Part shown: in pieces, positions 25,177 through 34,605 of the stretch
Numbering within the stretch: position 1 is the stretch's first letter
Layout: the number at the start of each line of letters is the position of its first letter
The notes under the pieces: model-generated
Seen by the model: only the letters and a program-made list of their open reading frames with translations
Database searches by the model: none
Told to the model about the DNA's origin: nothing
Program-made: the position numbers and the translations under genes
Source: DATLNF01 sp963765815
Lineage (GTDB): Bacteria > Actinomycetota > Actinomycetes > BP-191
DNA length: 64,000 nt
Direction of reading: 5' to 3'
Assembly: GCA_963765815.1 (NCBI GenBank)
Contig: CAVXXT010000005.1
Location: forward strand, 154,458-218,457

Positions 25177-25371
25177 GTGCGGCTGACCGTCTTCTGGGAG
25201 CGGATGAACGCGCGCTTCGGACCGGCGTACGCCGAGTCGGTGGCGCGCGACTTCACCGTGGCCCAGCTCGAGGGGCGTACGGCGCACGAGGCGCTGGCTT
25301 CCGGCGTACCGGCCAAGCAGGTCTGGCTGGCCATCTGCGACGCCTTCGAGATCCCGCCCAAGGACCGATAA
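25177..25371 (+). CDS. DUF3046 family protein
   Basis: This 64-residue protein reads RLTVFWERMNARFGPAYAES, then ARDFTVAQLEGRTAHEAL and ends IPPKDR. The opening RLTVFWERM and the position immediately before recA are hallmarks of DUF3046, a small actinobacterial family of unknown role. I start at the GTG at 25177; a GTG nine bases upstream would add three residues. The stop leaves 166 bp to recA, which holds the recA promoters. Function is unknown; the conserved link to recA suggests a role near DNA repair. Confidence 0.88.
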   Translation: MRLTVFWERMNARFGPAYAESVARDFTVAQLEGRTAHEALASGVPAKQVWLAICDAFEIPPKDR

Positions 25372-25396
25372 CGGTCGGCGTGTCGCTGCTGGTTGT

Positions 25397-25412
25397 TCGA
25401 ACACTCGTTCGG
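25397..25412. promoter_or_regulatory. LexA (SOS) box upstream of recA
   Basis: TCGAACACTCGTTCGG matches the actinobacterial LexA palindrome TCGAAC-N4-GTTCGA in 15 of 16 positions, 126 bp before the recA start. LexA itself is encoded at 54.2 kb. Confidence 0.88.
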
Positions 25413-25475
25413 TACTGTTCGAATCACGCGATCGACGCGGGCGGTGGTCCACAGATGCAGCTGCGGCAGCACCTG

Positions 25476-25498
25476 TTGTCACACCGAGTACCTAGCGT
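25476..25498 (+). promoter_or_regulatory. RecA-NDp (PafBC-type) promoter of recA
   Basis: TTGTCACAC, then eight bases, then TAGCGT fits the mycobacterial RecA-NDp layout TTGTCRGTG-N8-TANNNT, which is driven by DNA damage independently of LexA through PafBC. The last three bases of the first box differ (CAC for GTG). It is 40 bp before the recA ATG, so it would be the proximal promoter. Confidence 0.6.
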
Positions 25499-25537
25499 GA
25501 ATGCCGGTCGCACCCGACGAGTCAGAAGGGCCAGCAG

Positions 25538-27934
25538 ATGGCAGGCATGGATCGTGACAAGGCGCTAGAGGCAGCGCTGGCCCAGATCGACAAGAACCAC
25601 GGCAAGGGCTCGGTGATGCGCCTCGGCGACACGCCGCGGGTGCCGATCGAGGTCATCCCGACCGGCTCGATCGCGCTCGACGTGGCGCTTGGCATCGGCG
25701 GACTCCCGCGCGGCCGGATCGTCGAGATCTACGGCCCGGAGTCCTCGGGCAAGACCACGGTGGCGCTGCACGCGGTCGCGCAGGCGCAGGCCGCCGGCGG
25801 CATCGCGGCGTTCATCGACGCCGAGCACGCGCTCGACCCCGACTACGCGCAGGCGCTCGGCGTCGACACCGACGCGCTGCTCGTCTCGCAGCCGGACACC
25901 GGTGAGCAGGCGCTCGAGATCGCCGACATGCTCATCCGCTCCGGCGCGCTCGACATCATCGTCATCGACTCGGTCGCCGCGCTCGTGCCGCGCGCCGAGA
26001 TCGAGGGCGAGATGGGCGACAGCCACGTCGGCCTGCAGGCCCGGCTGATGAGCCAGGCGCTGCGCAAGGTCACCGGCGCGCTGCACCAGTCCAACACCAC
26101 CGCGATCTTCATCAACCAGCTCCGCGAAAAGATAGGTGTGATGTTTGGTAGTCCAGAAACGACGACCGGTGGGAAGGCGCTGAAGTTCTACGCGTCGATC
26201 CGCCTCGACGTGCGCCGCATCGAGGCGCTCAAGGACGGCACCGACGTCGTCGGCAACCGCACCCGCGTCAAGGTCGTCAAGAACAAGTGCCTAGCAGAAG
26301 GCACCCTGGTGTTCGACCCGGTCACCGGTACGACCCACCGCATCGAGGACATCGTCGACGGCCACCTGCCGGTGCATGTCGCGAGCGCGGCGAAGGACGG
26401 CACCATCCAGGTCCGCCCAGTCGTGTCCTGGTTCGACCAGGGTGAGCAAGAGGTGCTTGGGCTGCGTGTCCGCGGTGGCCACGAGATCTGGGCAACTCCC
26501 GACCACCAGGTGCTGACCGACCGCGGTTGGCGCCTCGCCGGCGAGCTGCAGCCGGGCGACCGGGTCGCCAAGCCGCGGCAGTTCCTCGGTTTCGGCACCA
26601 ACGTTCCTGTCACCCCCGACCAGGCGCGCATCCTCGGCTACCTGATTGGCGACGGTTACGTCGGCGGCAAGACGCCGATCCAGTTCACGAATGTCGAGCC
26701 GTCGCTGCAGAGCGACGCGGCGACGATCGTGCAGGAACTCGGCTGCGACGTGCACGCGACCGCGAACGACATCACGATGAGCTTCTCGCACCGGCAGGGA
26801 GAGAAGAACGCCCTTCTCGCTCTGTGCCGTGACGCCGGGATCCACGGCAAGCTCGCCTGGGAGAAGACCCTTCCCGCCTGGGCGTTCGACCCGGAGCTCA
26901 CCAGTGTGGTCGCGGCAAATCTCGTCTTCGGGCTGTTCGAGACCGACGGCTGCGCGAGCGTCGAGCAGACCGGTGCCCTCCGGCTCGGCTTCACGACGAC
27001 ATCGGAGCAGCTGGCTCACCAGATTCAATGGCTGCTCCTGCGCTGGGGAATCACCAGCAGCGTCCGGGCCTACGACCCGACGACGAAGCGTCCGAGCATC
27101 ATCAAGGGGCGTCGCGTGCAGGCGCGTCGTCCGATCTGGGAAATTCGAGTCGCCGGCAGCGACAACGTGGAAGCGTTCGCCGCCGCCATCCCGATGTGGG
27201 GCCCTCGGGGGCAGCGGATCACCCAGCAGCTCGGGTCGACTGCTCAGACGCGTCGTCGCGGCTCGCAGGCCGTGTACCTCAGCCGTGAGCACACGGAGCC
27301 GGTGCTCGCTCACGTCGCCCAGCTCGGTGTGAGCGCTCGCGAGGCCGCGCGGCTGGTCGGCCCGTCCGCGGGAGATCCGCGCGGTGGCCTGCGCCAGGTG
27401 CTCGGCGCGAGCCGACTTCGGCGTGATCGCGTGGAGGCACTCGCCAACGCGCTCGATGACTCGTTCCTCGCCGGTGTCATCGCGGAGGAGATCTCGTACG
27501 CCGCGGTGACCGAGATCCTGCCGGTGCGCACGGCGCGGACCTTCGACGTCGAGGTCGACGAGCTGCACAACCTCGTCGCGAACGGCATCGTCGTCCACAA
27601 CTGCGCGCCGCCGTTCAAGCAGGCGGAGTTCGACATCGTCTACGGCACCGGCATCAGCCGCGAGGGCTCGCTGATCGACGTCGGCGTTGACCAGGGCATC
27701 GTGAAGAAGTCGGGCGCCTGGTACACCTACGAGGGCGACCAGCTCGGCCAGGGCAAGGAGAACTCCCGCAACTTCCTCAAGGACAACCCCGACCTGGCCA
27801 ACGAGATCGAGAAGCGGATCAAGGAGAAGCTCGGCATCGGCGCGGTCCTCGACGCCGTCGCCGACTCGGTCGACCCGGGCCCCCTCGGGAAGGCCGCGCC
27901 GATCGAGCCGCTGCCCGCCCCGGTCGACTTCTAA
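25538..27934 (+). CDS. recA: Recombinase RecA precursor interrupted by an intein
   Basis: RecA polymerises on single-stranded DNA, drives strand exchange and triggers LexA self-cleavage. The 798-residue precursor carries Walker A GPESSGKT (66-73), VIDSVAALVPRAEIEGEMGD, INQLREKIGVMFGSPETTTG (loop L2) and, after residue 688, the remainder of the core (CAPPFKQAEFDIVYG, GQGKENSRNFL). Residues 251-688 are an intein, leaving a mature RecA of 360 residues. The ATG follows AGAAGGG. recX abuts the stop codon. Codons for REKIGVMFGSPE (26125-26159) are strikingly unlike the rest: GAA, ATA, GGT, TTT, AGT and CCA in a gene that otherwise uses G/C-ending codons. Confidence 0.97.
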   Translation: MAGMDRDKALEAALAQIDKNHGKGSVMRLGDTPRVPIEVIPTGSIALDVALGIGGLPRGRIVEIYGPESSGKTTVALHAVAQAQAAGGIAAFIDAEHALDPDYAQALGVDTDALLVSQPDTGEQALEIADMLIRSGALDIIVIDSVAALVPRAEIEGEMGDSHVGLQARLMSQALRKVTGALHQSNTTAIFINQLREKIGVMFGSPETTTGGKALKFYASIRLDVRRIEALKDGTDVVGNRTRVKVVKNKCLAEGTLVFDPVTGTTHRIEDIVDGHLPVHVASAAKDGTIQVRPVVSWFDQGEQEVLGLRVRGGHEIWATPDHQVLTDRGWRLAGELQPGDRVAKPRQFLGFGTNVPVTPDQARILGYLIGDGYVGGKTPIQFTNVEPSLQSDAATIVQELGCDVHATANDITMSFSHRQGEKNALLALCRDAGIHGKLAWEKTLPAWAFDPELTSVVAANLVFGLFETDGCASVEQTGALRLGFTTTSEQLAHQIQWLLLRWGITSSVRAYDPTTKRPSIIKGRRVQARRPIWEIRVAGSDNVEAFAAAIPMWGPRGQRITQQLGSTAQTRRRGSQAVYLSREHTEPVLAHVAQLGVSAREAARLVGPSAGDPRGGLRQVLGASRLRRDRVEALANALDDSFLAGVIAEEISYAAVTEILPVRTARTFDVEVDELHNLVANGIVVHNCAPPFKQAEFDIVYGTGISREGSLIDVGVDQGIVKKSGAWYTYEGDQLGQGKENSRNFLKDNPDLANEIEKRIKEKLGIGAVLDAVADSVDPGPLGKAAPIEPLPAPVDF
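26288..27601 (+). other. RecA intein with LAGLIDADG homing endonuclease
   Basis: The inserted segment is 438 residues long and lies between Lys250 and Cys689 of the RecA precursor. It opens with CLAEGTLVFDPVTGTTHRIE (block A, Cys1), has ATPDHQVLT (block B) and ends VANGIVVHN before the +1 Cys (blocks F and G), all needed for self-splicing. Two dodecapeptide motifs of the endonuclease are present, ILGYLIGDG and VFGLFETDG (intein residues 115-123 and 213-221), each with the catalytic Asp. The insertion site and wording match the Mycobacterium tuberculosis RecA intein (440 residues), so it should splice and may still home. Confidence 0.96.
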
Positions 27935-28546
27935 GTGGCGTTCGCCCGCTCGGCGGGTCGCGGCTCGACCGCGGCCCGCCGACGGAGCGCTCGCGACCGC
28001 GACCCCGACGCCACCCGCGACGACGGTTCGGACGCCGACCCCGAGTCGGTGGCCAGGGCGATCTGCCTGCGCCTGCTCACCATGGGCCCGAAGACTCGCG
28101 CCCAGCTCGCCGACGCGATGCGGGCCAAGGACGTGCCGGTCGAGATCGCCGACGGCGTGCTCGACCGGTTCGGCGACGTCGGGCTGATCGACGACCAGGC
28201 GTTCGCCGCGATGTGGGTCAGCTCGCGGCACCTGGGTCGCGGCCTCGGCCGCCGCGCGCTCACCCAGGAGCTGCGGCACCGCGGCGTCGACGACGAGACG
28301 GTGGCGGAGGCCGTCGGCGCGGTGTCCGACGCCGACGAGCACGCTGCCGCCCGCGATCTGGTGGCGAGGCGGCTGCCGAGCCTCGCCCGCTACGACAAGC
28401 CCACCCAGGTACGCCGCCTGGTCGGGCTGCTGCAGCGCAAGGGCTACGGCGGCGGGCTGGCGTTCGCCGTCGTCCGAGAGGTCATGGGGGAGGCCGCCGC
28501 CGAGGCGCTGGCCATCGCCGAGGCAGAAGCCGCCGACGACGAGTAG
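27935..28546 (+). CDS. recX: Regulatory protein RecX
   Basis: RecX binds RecA filaments and dampens recombinase and coprotease activity. The 203-residue protein has the three-helix repeats typical of the family: AICLRLLTMGPKTRAQLADA, VLDRFGDVGLIDDQAFAAMW, HRGVDDETVAEAVG and LVGLLQRKGYGGGLAFAVVR, after a basic, disordered N-terminus of about 35 residues. The GTG start directly follows the recA stop codon (TAAGTG), so the two genes are one transcript. It converges on the glycerophosphodiesterase with adjacent stop codons and no spacer. Confidence 0.93.
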   Translation: MAFARSAGRGSTAARRRSARDRDPDATRDDGSDADPESVARAICLRLLTMGPKTRAQLADAMRAKDVPVEIADGVLDRFGDVGLIDDQAFAAMWVSSRHLGRGLGRRALTQELRHRGVDDETVAEAVGAVSDADEHAAARDLVARRLPSLARYDKPTQVRRLVGLLQRKGYGGGLAFAVVREVMGEAAAEALAIAEAEAADDE

Positions 28547-29503
28547 CTACTTGCGCGGCGTCCAGCGGAGCTTGAGGTCCTTGAGGACCTTCTCCAGCAG
28601 TGTCGGCCGGTTGGTCATGATCCCGTCGACGCCCATCTCGATGAGCGAGCGCATCGTCGGCTCGTCGTCGACGGTCCACACGTGCACGGCGAGACCGTTG
28701 GCGTGCGCGTCGGTGACGAAGTCGGCGTCGACTACCGGGATGCCTTCGTACTCGATCGGCACCTGCAGCGCGACGTAGCGCGGGTTGGGCAGCCCCGGGA
28801 GCACCGCCAGCGACGACAGCTTGAAGACGCCCGCCTCGCCGAGCGCGAGCGCGGTCGGCGTGTTCGGCGAGTGGACCTTGAACTTCTCGATCGCCAGGTC
28901 GGAGAACGACACGACGATCACGTCGTCGGTGCGGCCGAACTCCGCGAGGATCGCCGCGACCTTGTCCTCGTACGGCGTGGTGTCCGGCGCGGTGCGCTTG
29001 ATCTCGATGTTCACCAGGTCGTGCGGGAACGCCGCGAGCACCTCGCGCAGCGTCGGGATCCGGAAGTCCGAGGCGGCGTACCCGCGAGGCGGCTTGCGGG
29101 TCCCCAGCGCCACGCCGCGCCAGGTGTAGTCCTTGGCCGGCTTGCCGAGGCAGGTGCCGCAGCCCTCGATGAACCAGTGCGCGGCGTCCAGCTGCTGGAT
29201 CTCGGCCAGGGTCATCGCGTCGACCCGGCCGGTGCCGTTGGTCGTCCGGTCCACGGTCGTGTCGTGCAGCGCGACGATCTCGCCGTCGGCCGTGGCGTGG
29301 ATGTCGATCTCGACGACGTCGGCGCCCTTCTTCTTCGCCGTCTTCAGCGCGTAGAGGGTGTCCGACGGCGCCTCGATCTCCCCGCCCTGGTGGGCGAAGT
29401 TGAGGACGCGACGCTCCTGCCAGGTCTCCGGGGCGCGCGCGTCGGACGCCGGCGCAGCCGCCAGCATGGCCAGGACCGCCAGGGCAAGGGCACGTCGTCG
29501 CAT
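28547..29503 (-). CDS. Secreted glycerophosphodiester phosphodiesterase
   Basis: This 318-residue protein starts at the ATG at 29501-29503 after an AGGGGC Shine-Dalgarno and has an N-terminal signal peptide (MRRRALALAVLAMLAAAPAS). The GDPD domain shows FAHQGGEIEAPSDTLYALKT (catalytic His in HQGG and the Glu), EIDIHATADGEIVALHD (metal-binding Glu/Asp and second His) and VDGIMTNRP at the C-terminus. These enzymes release glycerol-3-phosphate from deacylated phospholipids. One segment, GCGTCLGKPAKDYTWRGVALG, has two cysteines that may form a disulphide outside the cell. An in-frame start further upstream adds residues before the signal and is not favoured. Confidence 0.93.
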   Translation of the reverse strand: MRRRALALAVLAMLAAAPASDARAPETWQERRVLNFAHQGGEIEAPSDTLYALKTAKKKGADVVEIDIHATADGEIVALHDTTVDRTTNGTGRVDAMTLAEIQQLDAAHWFIEGCGTCLGKPAKDYTWRGVALGTRKPPRGYAASDFRIPTLREVLAAFPHDLVNIEIKRTAPDTTPYEDKVAAILAEFGRTDDVIVVSFSDLAIEKFKVHSPNTPTALALGEAGVFKLSSLAVLPGLPNPRYVALQVPIEYEGIPVVDADFVTDAHANGLAVHVWTVDDEPTMRSLIEMGVDGIMTNRPTLLEKVLKDLKLRWTPRK

Positions 29504-29861
29504 GCCCCTAGAGGTTCGCGGCGCGGGACCGGACACCTTCACTTCGGCGAACCGATCCACACACCCCGGCGGCGGGCTGGCGCCGGGTCACGGCGCACTT
29601 GATCTTCCGGACAGCCCGGCCTAGCCTCGGCGGCGGTGAGTGGACCAATCCGGGTCTGGGTGACCAGACGCGGTGCTCGGCATAGCGTGACCTGATCAGC
29701 TGACACGACCTCAGACACCTGACCGCGCCGTACGGCGCTCGCACCACCCGCCTGACGTACGCCGGCTCCTCACCGTGCGGCTGCGCACCATGCAGCCGTG
29801 CGGGCGCTGTGCCCCTCTCACCGTGCACCTTCGCGCCTGACCGGGCGCGGAGGCTGGGTAC
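29504..29861. other. Gene-free stretch between the GDPD gene and rny
   Basis: This 358-bp region separates divergent starts. I see no convincing gene. A hairpin of CGGCTGC and GCAGCCG with a 7-base loop (29778-29798) lies within a repeated CTCACCGTGC motif (29769 and 29816), and the GGAGG ribosome binding site of rny ends the region. Promoters for both genes must be here, but I cannot pick them with confidence. Confidence 0.5.
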
Positions 29862-31589
<1,728 letters not shown>

Positions 31590-31599
31590 GGAGCCCGTC

Positions 31600-32123
31600 A
31601 TGCGCCGCTTGCTCGCCGTGCTGCTGCTCGCAGCCGGCCTTGTCCCCTGAGCGGCGGTACGGCCTGGGCCTGCAGGACGGAGGCGCCGGCGTCCGAGAGC
31701 GAGGGCTACCGGTACATGGCTGCGCATGCCGCTGCTGTGTACGTCGGCACGGTGGCCGAGCAGGTCGGCCGAACTGACGATCAGCAGGACGTGCGATTCC
31801 GCATCCGGGTCGACCGGTCGCTCAAGATCGCGGTCGTCGGCTCTGACCGCGTCGTCGTGACGTCCGCCTCGGGCGGAGGCTGCGGCGCCGCTCTCCAGGT
31901 CGGCCGACGGGCCTTCGTCGCCGAGGACCCGAGTGGCCGCGTGTCCGAGTGCTGCGCGACTCACGACGACGTCGACGGCGAGATCGCCAGGTACGTGCGC
32001 TACAACCGCGCGCTGCCCGAGACCGGCACAACGCCGTCGGTCGGCGCCGTCTCCGCCGTGCTGCTCCTCGCCGGCCTGCTCGGTCGACGCCGGCTCGCTC
32101 GGCGGCCCGTCGTACCGGCATGA
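31600..32123 (+). pseudogene. Secreted CxC/NTR-like protein with LPETG tail, apparent frameshift
   Basis: The ATG at 31600 starts a signal peptide (MRRLLAVLLLAAGLVP) that runs into a TGA at 31648. One base later the frame continues as LSGGTAWACRTEAPASESEG and stays open to 32123. The next gene has the same order (GGLVPLLSGAAWACSCEG), so one base seems to be missing near 31646-31650. The mature part has Cys residues in GGGCGAAL and ECCATHD and ends LPETG, a hydrophobic helix and GRRRLARRP, a sortase-type anchor. The fold resembles TIMP/netrin-like modules. Its stop overlaps the start of its tandem relative (ATGA). Either a sequencing error or a recent loss. Confidence 0.65.
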
Positions 32124-32719
32124 CGACGCGGTGGGGACGACACGCGGCGCGCGCGGTCGCGACGGCCGTCCTGGCCGGCGGGCTCGTGCCGCTGCTGTCC
32201 GGGGCGGCGTGGGCGTGCAGCTGCGAGGGCTACGCGTCCGATCGCGAGCAGTACGCCGCCGCGGCCGGCTCTGCCCAGGTGATCTACACCGGACTCGTCA
32301 CCGCCGAGAGCAGGCCGACCCCTGCGCCGCAGCCCGCACCCGGCGGCACGCCGGTGCCGCACCCCGGCGACGGTGAGGTCCGCTACTCGATCCGGGTCGA
32401 CGAGTCGCTGAAGGGCGACGCCGCGGGCGACCGCACCGTCTCGACGTCCGGGAGCGGAGCGTCGTGCGGCACCTACCTCGAGACCGGTCGGCGCGCGCTC
32501 GTGGTCGAGTACGGCGGCAACCGACGGATCAGCCTGTGCGACGGCACGACCCAGGACCGCGTCGACGCTCGCGCAGCCATAGTGCGCGAATCCCTGCTGG
32601 GGTCCGGGCCGTCCATGCCGCACACCGGCCTCCGGCTGCCGGCCCAGGCAGCTCCCCTCGGCCTCGTCGGCCTGGCTCTCCTCGCCGGGGCACGGCGACG
32701 GGGGTTCACCCGGCGCTGA
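32120..32719 (+). CDS. Secreted NTR/TIMP-like protein with sortase-like tail
   Basis: This 199-residue protein has a signal peptide ending at AWA, with the mature chain starting CSCEGYASDREQ. A CxC at the very N-terminus, followed by VIYTGLV, RYSIRVDESLKGD, GASCGTYLETGRRALVVEY and a later Cys, is the order seen in TIMP/netrin-type modules, which are beta barrels tied by disulphides. The C-terminus has MPHTG, a hydrophobic stretch (LGLVGLALLAGA) and RRRGFTRR, close to an LPXTG sorting signal. It overlaps the end of its frameshifted tandem neighbour by four bases. No enzymatic motif is visible; protein binding or protease inhibition is only a guess from the fold. Confidence 0.75.
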   Translation: MTTRWGRHAARAVATAVLAGGLVPLLSGAAWACSCEGYASDREQYAAAAGSAQVIYTGLVTAESRPTPAPQPAPGGTPVPHPGDGEVRYSIRVDESLKGDAAGDRTVSTSGSGASCGTYLETGRRALVVEYGGNRRISLCDGTTQDRVDARAAIVRESLLGSGPSMPHTGLRLPAQAAPLGLVGLALLAGARRRGFTRR

Positions 32720-32769
32720 TCCGGGGCTACCCTGGCGTCGCTCGGGGGAGCGATTTGTGGGGGTTTCGT

Positions 32770-33642
32770 ATGATCTCGTCCTGCCGTCGTGTCGTCGCCG
32801 TGCTCGCGTGCGGCATCGCCCTGGTCGGTGCGCCGATGGCGCGCGCGACCGCGACCGACCCGGGCCGCGCCGGGGAGCCAGGTGCGAGCTGCGCCCCCGC
32901 CGGCGCCGCCGACGCGCCGGTCCCGCCGGTCGGCCTCGCCGCCTGCCCGGAGGTGCGCCCGGGCGACTCCCTCTACTCGGAGTTCGGCGACTCGAGCTCG
33001 CGGTGTGTCATCGGCCCGATGTACGCCGACCGCCGCGGCAACCGCTACTTCATCACCGGCCCGGACTGCGCGCCGCCGTACGCCTTCGAAGCGGCGGTCA
33101 CGACGTGGACGTTCGGCAAGGGCCCGATCGCTCTCGACGGCAGGTCCGGGAAGCGGATCGGGGAGTGGGTGTTCCGCTTCTCGGCGAGCAGCGGAGGCCT
33201 GTCGATGGTTCGGCTCTATCCCGGCATCCAGGCGAATCCGCAGATCTGCCAGTACGGCGGCCCGACCGGGCTGAACACCGCCGTGTCCGAGGACCCCACC
33301 ACGCTGGTGATGGTGGGCGACCAGGGCGGGTTCCTGTCCTACGACCTGCGACCGTACGCCGACGTCCAGAGCTCGCTCATGCGCCCGGGTGTTGCCGCCG
33401 AGGGCCTCTACGACCCCAACCTGGTCCTGGTCGCCGCCGAGAACGTCGTCGAGTACGGCATGCCGGTGGTGACCGATGACGGTCTGCTGGTCGGCATCAG
33501 CGACTACTACGGCTCGGAGCAGCGCGGCAGCGTCGTCGGCATCAGCACAGGGATGGTGGTCGTCCGGCCGACGAAGCCGATGACGGTGGCGGCGAAGGTG
33601 CTGCGCACGACGTTCACGCTGCTCACCGCGCCGCTGGTCTGA
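32770..33642 (+). CDS. Secreted trypsin-fold pseudoprotease, paralogue 1
   Basis: The 290-residue protein has a signal peptide (RVVAVLACGIALVGAPMARA) and then the outline of a chymotrypsin-like protease domain: a GDSLYSEFGDSSSRCVIGPM stretch, YFITGPDCAPP where S1 proteases have TAGHC, and VEYGMPVVTDDGLLVGISD where they have GDSGGPVV. Both the catalytic His (now Asp) and Ser (now Tyr) are replaced, so it should be inactive. Four Cys are conserved with the next gene, including CQYGGPT. The two genes share order, spacing and the ending TLLTAPL, so they are tandem duplicates. A binding or decoy role is possible. Confidence 0.75.
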   Translation: MISSCRRVVAVLACGIALVGAPMARATATDPGRAGEPGASCAPAGAADAPVPPVGLAACPEVRPGDSLYSEFGDSSSRCVIGPMYADRRGNRYFITGPDCAPPYAFEAAVTTWTFGKGPIALDGRSGKRIGEWVFRFSASSGGLSMVRLYPGIQANPQICQYGGPTGLNTAVSEDPTTLVMVGDQGGFLSYDLRPYADVQSSLMRPGVAAEGLYDPNLVLVAAENVVEYGMPVVTDDGLLVGISDYYGSEQRGSVVGISTGMVVVRPTKPMTVAAKVLRTTFTLLTAPLV

Positions 33643-33719
33643 TCCGCACGGAAGGCTGGGGACAGGGCGGCAGTTGCTACGCTCTCACCTCGAGCGGGGG
33701 CTCGTTCGCGGGGGATTCC

Positions 33720-34571
33720 ATGCAGATGTCCAGGGCGCGGCGCGCGCTCGTCTCGGTGCTGCTCGCCGTGGCCTCCGCAGCACCGGTTGCCCACGCGAAT
33801 ACGACGGGGCACCAGTGCGCCTCGGGACCCGCAGTAACCGGAGCGCGCCGTGCCGTGCCGCCGGTCGGCTATGCCTCGTGCATGTCCGTGCGGCCCGGCG
33901 ACATGCTCTATGCCACGCTCGACGGCGGCAGCTCGAGCTGCGTGGCCGGCTTCCTCTACAGCGATCGCCGCGGCGACGCGTACATCGCGACCGGCGGCAA
34001 CTGCGCGCCCCCGTGGGAGTTCGCCGAGCCGATCACGACCTGGAAGCGCGGCAGGGGTCCCGTCGCGCTCGACGCGCGCAACGGCAAGCGCATCGGCGAG
34101 TGGGCCTTCCGGGTCGTCGAGGGTGACGTGTCGATGTCGCTGGTCCGGCTCGACGCCGGCGTGCCGTTCGACCCGCAGCTGTGCCAGTACGGCGGCCCGA
34201 CCGCCCTGACCACCGACGTCTCGAGTGACCCGGTGCAGCTCGTCATGGTCGGCCCGCTTGCCGGGCTCACCGAGTCCGACTTCTACTTCGGCCGCAGCAA
34301 CGGGTCGATGTCCCGACCTGCTCTCGCGCACGGCGGCCTCTACGACCGCGATGTGATCCTCGTGCAGGGCGGTTCGCTCACCGAGTCCGGCATGCCGGTC
34401 GTCACGGCCGACGGCGAGGCGGTCGGCCTGGCCGACTTCTACGTCGTGCGCGAACGAGGCGCAGCCGGATACGACGCCGGGCTCGTGGTCACCCGCCTCG
34501 CGCGACCGATCGCGATCGCGGAGAAGGTCATGCGCACGCGGCTCACGCTGCTCACCGCTCCACTCACGTAG
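33720..34571 (+). CDS. Secreted trypsin-fold pseudoprotease, paralogue 2
   Basis: This 283-residue protein is the tandem copy of its upstream neighbour. It has a signal peptide (ALVSVLLAVASAAPVAHA), SSSCVAGFLYSDRRGDAYIA, TGGNCAPP in place of TAGHC (catalytic His replaced by Asn) and TESGMPVVTADGEAVGLAD, where Ser of the GDSG-like motif is retained. It ends TLLTAPLT like its partner. With Ser but no His it is unlikely to cleave peptides by the usual mechanism. The ATG at 33720 lies 77 bp after the previous stop behind GGGGG. The pair probably arose by duplication followed by separate loss of catalytic residues. Confidence 0.75.
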   Translation: MQMSRARRALVSVLLAVASAAPVAHANTTGHQCASGPAVTGARRAVPPVGYASCMSVRPGDMLYATLDGGSSSCVAGFLYSDRRGDAYIATGGNCAPPWEFAEPITTWKRGRGPVALDARNGKRIGEWAFRVVEGDVSMSLVRLDAGVPFDPQLCQYGGPTALTTDVSSDPVQLVMVGPLAGLTESDFYFGRSNGSMSRPALAHGGLYDRDVILVQGGSLTESGMPVVTADGEAVGLADFYVVRERGAAGYDAGLVVTRLARPIAIAEKVMRTRLTLLTAPLT

Positions 34572-34605
34572 GCCGCGGCAGATCGCCGCACGTAGGCTGG
34601 CCGCC

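Noticed and set aside
31640..31655. Programmed frameshift in the NTR-like gene
   Set aside because: There is no slippery heptamer or obvious stimulatory structure, and the tandem copy has the frame intact; a missing base is simpler.
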